A DNA stretch of 64,000 bases from Istiophorus platypterus (lineage: Eukaryota > Chordata > Actinopteri > Istiophoriformes > Istiophoridae), in assembly GCA_016859345.1 (NCBI GenBank), contig CM029115.1, positions 14,792,001 through 14,856,000 on the forward strand, in the 5' to 3' direction. A program made the translations under genes and the position numbers. Positions 25,301-35,749 of the stretch are shown one piece after another (positions within the stretch are counted from its first letter, which is position 1; each line of letters starts with the position of its first letter). The notes below the pieces were generated by a model. It worked only from the letters and a program-made list of their open reading frames with translations, was not told the DNA's origin and ran no database searches.

Positions 25301-26937
25301 TTATTTACAAATAAGACTGGAGTACAGCACATGAGCCACACCAGTGATGAGATTGTGGTTGGCAAACTCCAGGATGAGGAGAAGGATTGGGTATTCACTG
25401 TGTCTCTTCTCCAGGCTGGACTCCTCACTTAAGCCCATCCAGTGAAGCAGCAGTGTTTGCATGGCTTCTGGGAACAGTTCTGTGGCTAGTTCCTCAGCAG
25501 GTGGCAAGTCGCTTATTCGCTCGATGTGCCGAACTTTAAAGCCCTCCACTTTCTGACTAATGCTACTGTTGGCTGCATGAAACTGCTGGCCCAGCCATTG
25601 CCCTATACAGCTAAGCAGGGAGTTTGAATACACAGAGCCCCAGGCTTTGGCATTTAGCAGGGTTAAAACAGTTTCCTTCACACCCTTTTCTTCTAGATTC
25701 CCACATATGTACTGATCAATGTTCTCCAACAGCAGCAAGATAGTTTCCAGTTGTTCTGTGTGGTTTTGAGTCTCTGAGGAGAGTCTGTCATTTAAGCTGT
25801 GCAGTTTCTGTCTCACCGTGGCCAAAACTAGTTGGCTTTGTTCAGTTTGCAAGCTCTTCCTAGGAAAAGAGCAGTAATCATGATCTGCTGATTTATCACC
25901 GGTGTTGCTGCCAGGTACATCCACCAATTCCCTGTCAACTTGGCAATGCTGAGGTTGTGACACTTCATTTCCTGAGTCCGTATCACATACGCTGCTGGAT
26001 ACTGCTAAGTCGAGCTGCACGCTGAGGCTGTAACTCATTTTCAGGGGGCTGTCATTTATCTGTGACTTCCAAACACCCTAGAGAGGAAAGCCAAAATATA
26101 TCAGAAGATCATTTGAAGAAGATATAAAAACAAAGCCACTACATCATGCGGAGGAACACATACGCCGCACAGTACTGTACCTGGAAGTTATCCAGCACAG
26201 CAAGCTGCTCTTGCTTACTGTATATTTCAAAGGCTACTCGAAAAAGTCCTTGAATGCTGTAGAACCAGAGGCTGTTGTTTGCAGTAGGTACCTTCAACCC
26301 ATGGAACCTGAATGCTGCTTTGAACCAGGAGGGCGAGGGGGACAAGAGGGTTAGGTGAGAGCGTCTATGCCTGTGTGCATTGAGCTAAGCCACAGCGTTA
26401 AGTCTTTATAGTAGTATTTTTTTTCTAATGTACATTTTACCTGAGGAAAACTGTATTTTTGTGGCCAGTCCTTTCTTGGCAAACTTGGCGTGGTATCTGG
26501 GATGGTTCTCTGTGCGGATGACAGTTCTGGAGAAGACATCGGCCCCTAAATACAGAGGAATCACTGGACCCTGAAACGGAGATGAGCTATGAGGCCACCT
26601 CCTGATGAAGTCTTCATAGAAGATAAAAAGGGGAACTGGGAACTTGGTTTCTTATAGTTTTGTTTTATATCTAAAAGCAGCTCTTGGTATGTGGTTCCTC
26701 CTGGCTGGAGCCGTGACTATCATGGCCGAACACACTGGTTCTTTCAGGGGTTAAGGGTAATGGGATTATTTAAAAGTTACCAAAAAAGGTGATGGCAACG
26801 AGTTGCTTCACACTCACCTTGCGGGGACGCTCTGTTAAACTGAACGAAGTCGGATTCACCAAGTAAATAAAGCGAAGTTTCCTTGAGCCGCCGTCCCATT
26901 GCGGTAAAGTTAAGTGGACGGTTGAGCAACTTGACAT
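25301..26937 (-). CDS. Unrecognised four-exon gene, 387 aa
   Basis: I do not recognise the family. Exons (minus): 26818-26937, 26441-26570, 26181-26317, 25301-26077. All junctions are GT-AG and the phases agree (0, 1, 0). Start: ATG at 26937 (MSSCSTVHLTLPQWDGGSRK); a second ATG at 26899 is in another frame. Residues 1-130 look like a compact beta-rich domain with motifs RFIYLVNPTSF, GPVIPLYLGADVFSRT, ENHPRYHAKFAKKG and FRFHGLKVP..NSLWFY. A polar linker (~140-210) follows, then a helical C-terminal half with TILLLLENIDQYICGN, WLGQQFHAANSS and HNLITGVAHVLYSSLICK. No signal peptide, membrane segment or known catalytic motif is evident. Codon quality and clean splicing argue for a functional gene. 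It lies tail-to-tail with RSRC2, between genes that I remember as adjacent in human. Confidence 0.8.
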
Positions 26938-28100
26938 TGCTGGAAGCAAATGAAGCCCCCTACTCAGTCAAGACTGTGTCTTGTCCTGTAGAGAAACCAA
27001 AAAAGAGATTAATCGAACACAGTAAACGGGAAAGAAGAAGACGAACAGCTGCGACAAACAGATCTGGACGAACGTAGCAGAGATGTTCCGCCACGTGCAT
27101 TTTACGCCCTCGACGCTGTTTGACAGACCGAAGACCGCGGTGGCTCCAAGTGTCCACTTTCACAAAAAAAGTACAGAGACGAGGGTGCTTTGCCTGAGTA
27201 CGGAAGTCCAGGGCTTATTCGGAATAACAATGAAAATAAATACGCAAATATAATCAGGACAAAATGTACGTAGTTTATCAAAAGTAAAAGTAGATGCAGA
27301 AAAATGTCCCCAGCGATTGTTATACTATTATATCATTAATGATACGTTTATGTCTAAGCAGAGATTTACGGTTCTTGTAGGCTGAGGTTGAGCTGATTTT
27401 TAACTTTTTGTATATAAGACTAATAATAGATAATTAATTCCCTTGTCATCTTCTCAGTTAGTCGCTTATCCCAATGTTTGTTTTGTCGAATTGACAAATC
27501 CGAACTCCAGACTTAATTATTAATTGTAAGGAAGCGCAGCAAACTGTCAGATTTGAAACGTTTGAACATTAAACAGGACAATTGTCAATATTTTTACCGT
27601 CTAACTTTCTGTCAATCAGTTAATCAATCTAACCCCACTGCTTGTATTGTTTGGTACAATACTATATTACACTATATTATATTATAAAACATCATATTTT
27701 ATAAGGTCGTCATATGTTTTGTATGTTGAAATCTTAATCTGAAGCATAATTAGCAACTGCAGCCGTTACTCATTATAGTAAGGGCAAAATATCCCTCTAA
27801 ACATGTAGTGAAGTAGAAGTATCATGAAGAAAAACTATTCAAATAAAGTACATGTATCTCATATGTGAACTTAAGTATTTCCACCGCTTTCCACCGTTGC
27901 CTGAACATCGTATTCCCTTTTTTTTCCTTGTGGCGTTTTATTAACCTCTAATACAAAACTCTGGGCTAAATACCCCCCATCTCTCCAGCCAAACACGTTC
28001 CTTTTTACTGAACACGTGACTCACGGAGGCCCAATGAACACGAAGCGTAGTCACTCTGCCCTCTGACCTCCAGGGCTGCACCTTAGAGCTTGATAAAAAA
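26938..28100. promoter_or_regulatory. Divergent intergenic promoter region upstream of ZCCHC8 and the minus-strand gene
   Basis: The start codons diverge 1.16 kb apart. Near ZCCHC8 there is an E-box CACGTGAC (28013-28020) and a CCAAT box (28031-28035), 65-90 bases before the ATG. A CACGTG also lies near 27093, about 155 bases upstream of the other gene. The middle (27230-27900) is AT-rich and I see no gene in it. Confidence 0.5.
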
Positions 28101-31100
28101 ATGGCTGAAGTTGATTTTGGGGATAGTGAGCTCTTTCAGCAGCTTGACGACTCCGCGCCGCCGGTCCCGACGCACATTCGCTTCACAGATGAGGAGGAGG
28201 ACCAGGAGGAGACGAGCCAGCTCCGGAGCCGGCTGGAGGAGTGTGACGACCACATTCAAAGACTGACGGAGGAGAATATCCTTGTGTGTGTGGCTAGCAC
28301 TTTGTATGTAGCGCTAGCTGGGGTCTGCTAGCACAGCAACCCCTCCTGTGTGTAACCAAAACAGAAAATGCACAAGCTGAATGGCTTTTTTTTCTTTGAA
28401 GGCTTTCTGTCTGTTTCCTTAACTCGTAGACCACATAAAGGTTTAAGAAGGAAACTGAACGTCCTGACGCGGCCAAGGTAATGGACGGACACTTGGCGAT
28501 GCGGACAAATAATGATAAAACGAAACTACTCCTCCACTAACCAACGCTAACTTTCTCCTGACTCTACAGTGGGATCACGATTGAAGATGTCAACATCGAC
28601 GGGCCACTTCTTCAAATCCTTTATGCAAACAACAATATTTCAAAGTGAGCAATCTTTTCTCATCAGTAACTTGGTTTGTTGGCTCATTTGTGGTTTGCAC
28701 AGCGAGTTTCGTCCCGTCTGTCTTGGCTGTGAAGTTGTTGCAGTAGACATATTTTTAATTATGTCAATGTGATTTTGAAAACCTTTACTTGATTTAACTG
28801 AACATCTGTTTTGGTTTTTATATCATGACTAATCGGATTAAATTGCATCATATCAATTACCTCGCTGTGTGCACCTTGCTGCTGGTTTGTTACCGAAACT
28901 CTATGTTGTGAATAAGTATTATAGATATAAAAACAACAGTAGTTAATGTCTCCCCTTTAGGCAGTGTCGTCAAGAAATTGAAGATTGCATCTGCAGTGTG
29001 ATTTTGAGGCACCAGAAACTTGGTCATGAAAAGAACAAATCCGCCTTACACATCAAACCTCAGGTATTTACTCTGAATGTATTTTATTGTCATTAATATC
29101 CATACAGTTGTGACTCTGGGGAAAAAAACATGTTCTGCCCTCTATAAAGAATTCAGCTCTTGCTATGGATGAAGATCCACTGAAGTCATCTTCTAGTAGT
29201 GTAAGAACAACAACAGAGGCCTTTAAAGTGAGTATGTAGTCGTTTTTATCAGTAGTTTGCACAATTTCTTGCCTCATGTTTTCATACAGTCTACATGCTT
29301 TACATTTATCCAACATAAACATTTTTGTTTTCTGTTTTAGGTGGTTGGAAGTGTCTTATATTTCACTACTTTCAGTGTTGATAAACTTGGACAGCCTCTA
29401 GTCAACGAAAACCCCCAGCTGACAGATGGATGGGATATTCCAACGTATCTTTAAGATTGATCAATTGGAAACATGTGAAACATTTACTGCCTGTGGATAA
29501 GTATTGTCTGCCAGGTCATTTGATTTCCCCACATGATTTTGTTAAGGGAAGAGAGTGATTTCTTTTGCAAATGCGTCTTTTTTTAATGTATGTTGTTAAT
29601 TTAAAAAAGGGGCAGTATTTAAGCAGGACTTATGATAAGAAGCTTAATTAGAGAAGTTAATTAGATAAGATTTAATTGCAGCCTGGACAAATGCAATATA
29701 ATTTCCCTTAATTTTTTGCAAAGCTATAACCAGGTTTTCAACCAAGTTGTTGGAACAGATGGGCAGGACATTGAAATCAAAGACAAAAGGTATGACTGTG
29801 ATTATTAATCAAAGCTTTTAGTTTCTGTCTCCTGGTTAAAACTTGCTTTGTGTAATTGCTGTCTGTCACATAACTGTACAGTAAGGCCATTACTGATCTG
29901 TTCATTCTAGATCCAAGTCCATGTGTTTCAACTGTGGTTCCAGCAGTCATCAGCTAAGAGACTGTCCCAAAGTAAGAATTATGATTTATTTTTATGGCAT
30001 GAACCCAAGTTAAACACATAAGAAGAGTCAGAACTTGATTTTTTTTTTTTACCTCCCTAGCCTAAAGATATGGCTGCAATTAATGAGAGAAGAAAGGAAT
30101 TCAATCAAAACAACAACCAGGCCACACAGAGTAACCAACGATACCATGCTGATGAAGTGGAGGAGCGGTTTGCTAAATACAAGCCTGGAGTCATGAGGCA
30201 GGACTATTACTCTGCACGCAACAGAGAAATGAACAACATTTAACCACATGCAATATCTGTTGTAACAAGTAAAATTAATGATTATTGCATGGGTTTCACT
30301 GTCTTGTGCTTAACAGTGAGGAACTATTGACAGCACTAGGAATTGATGGCAACACCCTCCCTCCTCTGATTTATCGCATGAGGCAGCTAGGCTACCCACC
30401 AGGGTGGCTCAAAGAGGCAGAGATGGAAAACTCTGGCTTAACGCTGTATGATGGAAGTGGTATGTTTAAAAGGAAACTGAAAACTTTGTGGTGACACTGA
30501 TTTTCATTTGAGTAAACTACTGCAGTGTTTCTGAAATGTAAAGAAGTTGGCCTTAATCTGTTTTTCTCTCTCTTTTTTTCTCTCTTTTGTAGCTTCAAAT
30601 AATGACAATATGATAGGCAGTAGCAATTCGCAAAACATCTCTTATGATGTTTCAAAACTGGTAGATTTCCCAGGCTTTAATGTACCCGCACCAGATAAAA
30701 TGAAAGATGTAAGTTCTACAGTATATTTTTTGTCAAATGTTTTGCTTGAATGTGTCACTAGGTATGTGAATCAATGAAGTTAGTTATATTTAAATCTCAA
30801 ATTTATTAATGATTTTTTACCTACATATTTTCCCCTGTCCCCAAATTAAGATAAAAAATTTAAAAAATTAAGATTTTTTTGCAAGTACTACAGTATAGAG
30901 TCACTCAATTGAAGTACACCATCTTTTAAGTCAGAAGTCTCAATGTGTTGAGTATTGCTTATCCCACACTATTTTGTTTTTATATCATTTTCAGGAGTTC
31001 ATGCAGTATGGTTCGATTCCCATGCAGAACAACCACATGAAGCAAAATTATGCTGCCTACCTTTCCAACAACTTTCCTATGGTAATTCTCTTGAAGTCCC

Positions 31101-33026
31101 TCAGGGGTTGGGTGATTCATCTCAAAGCATGTAGCACAAAGCACACCTCCTTCCTAGTTTCCTGCAACAACAGCTTGCTATTTGACAATCTACCAAATTT
31201 AACTAAACTTTTTGGATATCATATGTAAACACTTGTGCAAACACTTTGGGTGCTCTTTGTAAGACCTGAATTCATTCTCTGCTCTGGTTAAAAAGAAAGA
31301 CACAGGTTTTCAATAGAGGCTACTCAAAATCACTTTGCTTACCACATCTTCAAGCCTCAAAGTTATTCATTCAGAAAATCTTGAACATTTGATTGTTTAC
31401 ATCCTTATCATCCAACCCCCATTAGAAGACTTAGAATATAGGTAATCATAGGACTGATTATAAATCCAAAAGAACTAGGAAATACAATTACACATAAAAA
31501 AATTATATATATGCTCATTGTACATGTCATTCCTCCTTGTCAACAGGCTGGTGCCACCTGCAACAAGAGGCGCCATGAATCTGACTCCTCTCCACAACTA
31601 AGAAAGAAGAATAGGTCCAGTCCTGATCGGAACTCAGACAGGAGCTCAGATATGGATATTGAATCGGGTAACCAAGCATTTTAGTCAATATTTTTCAGCA
31701 GGCACATTATGCGCCTTAAATGTCCAGAACACAGAGTTAGGTTTTAACAGTAATTGTGATATCCAGTGATCTCTTCTTCTTATGATTGATATATAAAATA
31801 ATTTTATTTTGTTTTTCTTAAACATTGTCATGCTGTGTTGGTCAAAGTGGAACTTTTTAATCTTTTGGTGATTTTATTCATGTCTTCTCCCAGACCCAGG
31901 AACGCCTTATCATAATCCTCATCATCATCCTCATCATCACCACGGCCCAGGAGACTTCCAGTTCCAACCACCACTGCCCCCAGGCTCTCCTTGCTTCAGT
32001 TCACCTCCCCCTTTACCCCAGGGCACTCCTCCTGCTACACCAACTCCCCCACCTCTTCCTAAAGGTACACCTCCTCAAACACCCAACAATGGCTCCCCAG
32101 CTTTGCGAGGGCGGAACTGGATAGTAGTTGATGAGACTGTGGAGGGAACAGAGGATGACCTGACATTGGAGGAACTAGAGGAGCAGCAGAGGCTGATTTG
32201 GGCAGCTCTAGAAAATGCTGACACTGCCACAAATAGTGACTGTGAGACACCTGCAGTGGGAACACCTGTAGCCAGTTCACCAAGTGTGTCCACACCTGCG
32301 CATATGGACACAGAAACTGAAGAGGCTGAAGAAGCAATGGACACAATGAGACCTCCACAAACTTGCCATAGCAGTGAAAATCAAAGGGAACCAGACGTTC
32401 AAGAGATTCTTTCTCAGAGCCCTGGACCGATCAGAGTTGAGGAAGACAGCCCTCAGAGCCCTGGACCGGTCAAAATTGAGGAAGACAGCCCTCAGAGCCC
32501 TGGACCGGTCAAAATTGAGGAAGACAGCCCTCAGAGCCCTGGACCGGTCAAAATTGAGGAAGACAGCCCTCAGAGCCCTGGACCGGTCAAAATCGAGGAA
32601 GACAGCCCTCAGAGCCCTGGACCGGTCAAAATCGAGGAAGACAGCCCTCTGAGCCCTGGACCGGTCAAAATCGAGGAAGACAGCCCTCTGAGCCCTGGGC
32701 GAATAAAAGCTCAAGACGATGGCCCTCAGAGTCCTGGTTCAGTCAAAACTCATGAGAGCCCACAGAGTCCCGATCCAGTCAAAGCGCAGGTAAACGACCC
32801 ACAGAGCCCTGATCCAGATTTCTCTCTCGGGGGTGCTGGAGATTGTGCTTCTACGAAGCACATTGAGAAGATAACAGCTGTTCCTCATCGGAGCAAGTTT
32901 GCAGCTGGCATCGTTCCATTTGAAGATACACCAGAATTCACTGAAGTTGCTGAAGCCACAGGGACATACCTTAGGATCAGAGACTTACTTAAAAGTTCCC
33001 CTCGAAATTTGGCAAAGAAAAAATAA
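28101..33026 (+). CDS. zcchc8: ZCCHC8, zinc-knuckle subunit of the nuclear exosome targeting (NEXT) complex
   Basis: ZCCHC8 bridges MTR4 helicase and RBM7 in NEXT, which feeds promoter upstream transcripts, enhancer RNAs and other nuclear RNAs to the exosome. Coding exons: 28101-28275, 28435-28477, 28570-28644, 28961-29063, 29150-29227, 29341-29444, 29724-29789, 29911-29971, 30061-30197, 30317-30459, 30593-30708, 30995-31081, 31547-31667, 31894-33026; 813 aa versus 707 in human. Order: acidic N-terminus and short coiled coil (LRRKLNVLTRPSG), core VVGSVLYF / DKLGQPLVNENPQL, CCHC knuckle (C220-x2-C-x4-H-x4-C), PSP domain (~281-320; LPPLIYRMRQLGYPPGWLKE), His-rich run, proline-rich segment, LTLEELEEQQRLIWAALE, a tandem-repeat region (~610-745), and the C-terminal MTR4-activating tail (TGTYLRIRDLLKSSPRN). 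The extra length is mainly the repeat. Confidence 0.95.
28276..28434 (+). other. ZCCHC8 intron 1: U12-type AT-AC intron
   Basis: The donor is ATATCCTT (28276-28283), the U12 AT-AC consensus. A perfect branch-point match TTCCTTAAC lies at 28415-28423, and the intron ends CCAC, 12 bases after the branch A. This junction restores GAG-GAG-AAT-AAA-GGT-TTA (EENKGLRRKL), the same length as human AENQELKRKL. No GT-AG pair gives an equally good alignment. Confidence 0.85.
29445..29723 (+). other. ZCCHC8 intron 6: probable U12-type GT-AG intron
   Basis: The donor GTATCTTT (29445-29452) differs by one base from the U12 consensus GTATCCTT and is poor for U2 (exon ends AAC, no G at +5). TTCCCTTAAT at 29703-29712 resembles the U12 branch site, and AG follows 12-13 bases later. 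The flanking frame (NENPQLTDGWDIPTYNQVF) matches human. Confidence 0.6.
30198..30316 (+). other. ZCCHC8 intron 9: GC-AG intron
   Basis: Exon 9 ends ATG-AG and the 119-base intron starts GCAGGA. The next exon supplies T-GAG-GAA, giving KPGVM-SEEL as in human KPGVI-SEEL. No GT donor restores this frame. If the intron is retained, translation adds 15 codons and stops before the PSP domain. Confidence 0.75.
31908..31953 (+). repeat. His/Pro-rich run in ZCCHC8
   Basis: Codons CAT/CAC and CCT alternate to give HNPHHHPHHHHGPG (about residues 443-456). This trinucleotide-like low-complexity run is absent from the human sequence as I remember it. Confidence 0.85.
32412..32822 (+). repeat. 39-bp coding minisatellite in ZCCHC8 encoding tandem SPQSPGPVKIEED units
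   Basis: The first unit is variant (SPGPIRVEED). Six units then share the core VKIEEDSP at an exact 39-base period, with the valine codons at 32469, 32508, 32547, 32586, 32625 and 32664. Decayed units follow (RIKAQDD, VKTHE, VKAQVND). Because 39 is a multiple of three, all reading frames stay open through the array, which explains long spurious frames on both strands here. Confidence 0.97.
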
Positions 33027-34507
33027 AAACTACTATCTTGATTTGCGAAAACAAGAACACATGAAAACATTTTTAAGAAAAAACTTCTATTTCATTTTTA
33101 TCTCCATCCTATCAAGCATTTTTTTTTTTTAGCTGTTTGTTATTTTGTACCAACTTGAATGATTTTGCTGTATAAACATTTGATCTGTAACCATACAATG
33201 AGGGAAGCGCAGTGGGGGATGATCCAACAGCAATGGTTTGTAGGTTTTGACTAATTAGTCAGATTTTTGTAGTAACACTGTTACTTGAGCTGTTGTTTTT
33301 ATTGTAAAATTTGTAAAATGGCCATTTCCTGATCTGTATTAATTTTCATATTCTGTTGTTTAAATGGCTCTTTTCTCTTTTTTGTCAATTGAATTGCTCT
33401 AAAGTCAAGTAAACCTGCTTGTATATGCTTCAGTACTTTATTTCATACGACAGCCTTACCTAAATGTGGATTTGATTTAATTTCGTTGAATGGTAATTTC
33501 AGTGATCGACCCTGTGTTATAATCAGCACACGTTCTGATTTTAATGAACAATGCAAATGACATCAATTTTCATATTGGGCCTATGACATTACAAAATATA
33601 TTCTACATTTTTTCTTATATCGTTCAAATAGATTGAACAGATTATCAAAGCTGAAATTGACTTCATTCCCCCCTTTTCAAACTGATCTCCCTGCAAAAAT
33701 GCCATAAATTTCTGAAATAGAGATTTAAAACAACTTTAAAGAAGCAATGTTTTTATCGTTCACAGTCATACATCTCAATATTAAGAGGATTCCCCAACAT
33801 TGTAAATGCCAATCTTGTGTTTCCTATGACCGTTCAGTCCATCTTTCAAATTATTACTACATGCACTGCACACCAGCAATTCCATTCATATAGAATACTT
33901 GCACTATTATATAAATGACTTGTACCTACATGCATAGTGAATACTCCAACACGACTCTAAAAATACTGATGCATATATACATGGACACACAAGCGCATGC
34001 AGTACACGCCTTGGTGCATTGAACCTCAAGAGTGACGGAATTATTTAACTTTTCTCAAAGTAATGTGAGGATGATTGTGTTTACACTCGTGCCTTTAGCA
34101 AGAAAGATTTTACCCTGCAGCATGTTAAGTTTTAGGATTTTAAACCCCTTACGTTCTGCCTTTATATTCAAAATCAAGAGATCAAAACTGACTCGTTTTT
34201 GTTGCTGAATTTTGACTTCCGGACTTTTTCAGAATTAAATCCGATTTAAAAATCCCGGCTTTACGCCGATAGTTTGAACGCTTTCTCAAAAGTGAGATGA
34301 ATCAAGCACGTTTTACACTCGCTCCCATCCCAAACCGATGCGTACGGGGGGGGGTTCTTGTTTGTTTTTATTTTGTTTTGTTTGTTTGTTGTTGTTTTTT
34401 TGCGTAATTACACAGCGCGTAAAAAAAACTCCCCCCTTTAGAAAACGCTTTACGCTCGGTCAAGAAAACCGAGAATCGTTAGTTTTGACAATACAGCGTG
34501 AACGCGG
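33027..34507. other. ZCCHC8 3'UTR and intergenic spacer before CLIP1
   Basis: AT-rich 3'UTR follows the ZCCHC8 stop. I find no canonical AATAAA in the first 400 bases, so the 3' end is uncertain. From about 33450 to 34500 no coding exon or repeat family is recognised. Confidence 0.5.
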
Positions 34508-34515
34508 TATAAAAG
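34508..34515 (+). promoter_or_regulatory. TATA box of CLIP1
   Basis: TATAAAAG sits between AACGCGG and CCGG in a region that becomes GC-rich. A pyrimidine-rich stretch with CTTCTTCTTTTTCTCG starts about 30 bases downstream, where initiation would be expected. Confidence 0.6.
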
Positions 34516-34539
34516 CCGGTGCTTTTCCCGACAAACTTC

Positions 34540-35454
34540 TTCTTTTTCTCGACTGTTTCTAAACCGCAGCGGTGAAGTTTTTTCTCCCCTCCTCCCTCGT
34601 GTGTGTGTGTGTGTGTGTCGCGGAGGCGTTTTCCTCCCCTCGGCGCCGGGGCAGGGATCCATCTCGCCCGACGTTTCGTCTTCGGCCGGGTCCCGCGGTC
34701 GACGTCCCCCGTCCGTCCGGCTCGCGGCTCGTCACGCCGGGCTGCGCCTGCCGGAGCGAGCGAGCGGAGCAGCGGTAGCCGTCGTGGTTCCCCGCTTAGC
34801 CTGCTAGCTGCTCTAATCTCTCTTCCTCCTCCGCACCAGAAGACGAGTACAGAAACGTATCGGGTCAGTATCGGCTCACGCCGGGCTCACGGATTCCCCG
34901 TAAACTCCCTCTGTCGCTTTTTCATTTTCTTTTTTTTTTTATTATTATTATTTGTGGCGGATAAACCGGGAAACGAAACGCTGCCGTCTGGTGGAAGTTG
35001 CCCTGGTGGCGCGGACGTTACTTGAGGTGTTAGTTCGGGCTAACTAGCTAACCAGCCCTCACCTCGGGCCTCGCTGCTAACGTTACTTAGCAACTAAACC
35101 ACGTCGGTTCTGGTCGCGGTCGGCGCACCGGGGTTCGTCTGAGCCCGAGGAGGCGACGGAACCCGGGTCAACCGGCCGCGAATTACGGCGACATTATACG
35201 ACAGGCTGCCTTTAACAGGTGATCTTATTCGGAACGATTCGTTGACGCCGACTCTCAACTTGTAGCGGCAGTGTGCCCTACCGGAGCTCGGGTGACATTG
35301 CGGAGACTTTGGACTTAAGGAATTTGCTACGGTCGCTAAGCTTGAGACGGCGGTCGGACGGTGGGTTGTTCGGGCGTTTTGAAGGCGTAGAGGTAGTTAA
35401 CGCTCTAGCTCATTATTAAACGGGACGTTATCCCACCGGGAGCTGGTTAGTGAG
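34540..35454 (+). promoter_or_regulatory. GC-rich noncoding first exon of CLIP1 (CpG island)
   Basis: CpG density rises sharply between about 34500 and 35700. The stretch contains no supported coding frame and ends with a good donor GAG|GTAAGT at 35454/35455. It is inferred to be the 5'UTR exon spliced to the acceptor TTTCTAAACAG at 39550. The 5' boundary is estimated from the TATA box. A (GT)n tract lies at 34600-34618. Confidence 0.5.
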
Positions 35455-35708
35455 GTAAGTTAGTTGACACGTTTTTGGTGGGGTTTCTTTTGGAGGCTAC
35501 ACGGTTACTAGACGTGCCACCTCACCGACAGCTCTCAGTCCGTTAGCTGGCGATAAAGGTGTCAAGGCGGGGTAACGTGAACAGGCCAACTCGTTGACCG
35601 ACGCTCACGTTAACTCGCCGAACTGCCGAGGCACGACACGAGGTGTGTCGGTGAGAAAAAGCCGTGGGGTCTCTGCATCAGGCTGTGTTGGCCGTTTACA
35701 GGTACGGC

Positions 35709-35749
<41 letters not shown>

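Noticed and set aside
26839..26899. Alternative start for the unrecognised gene at ATG 26899 (MGRRLKETS)
   Set aside because: That frame gives a Ser/Arg/His-rich second exon unlike a folded protein, whereas the 26937 start keeps the better frame across all four exons.
32277..32714. Long antisense open frame (and a +2 frame) across the ZCCHC8 repeat
   Set aside because: The 39-bp unit is a multiple of three and lacks stops in these frames, so it opens them automatically. The sense frame matches ZCCHC8.
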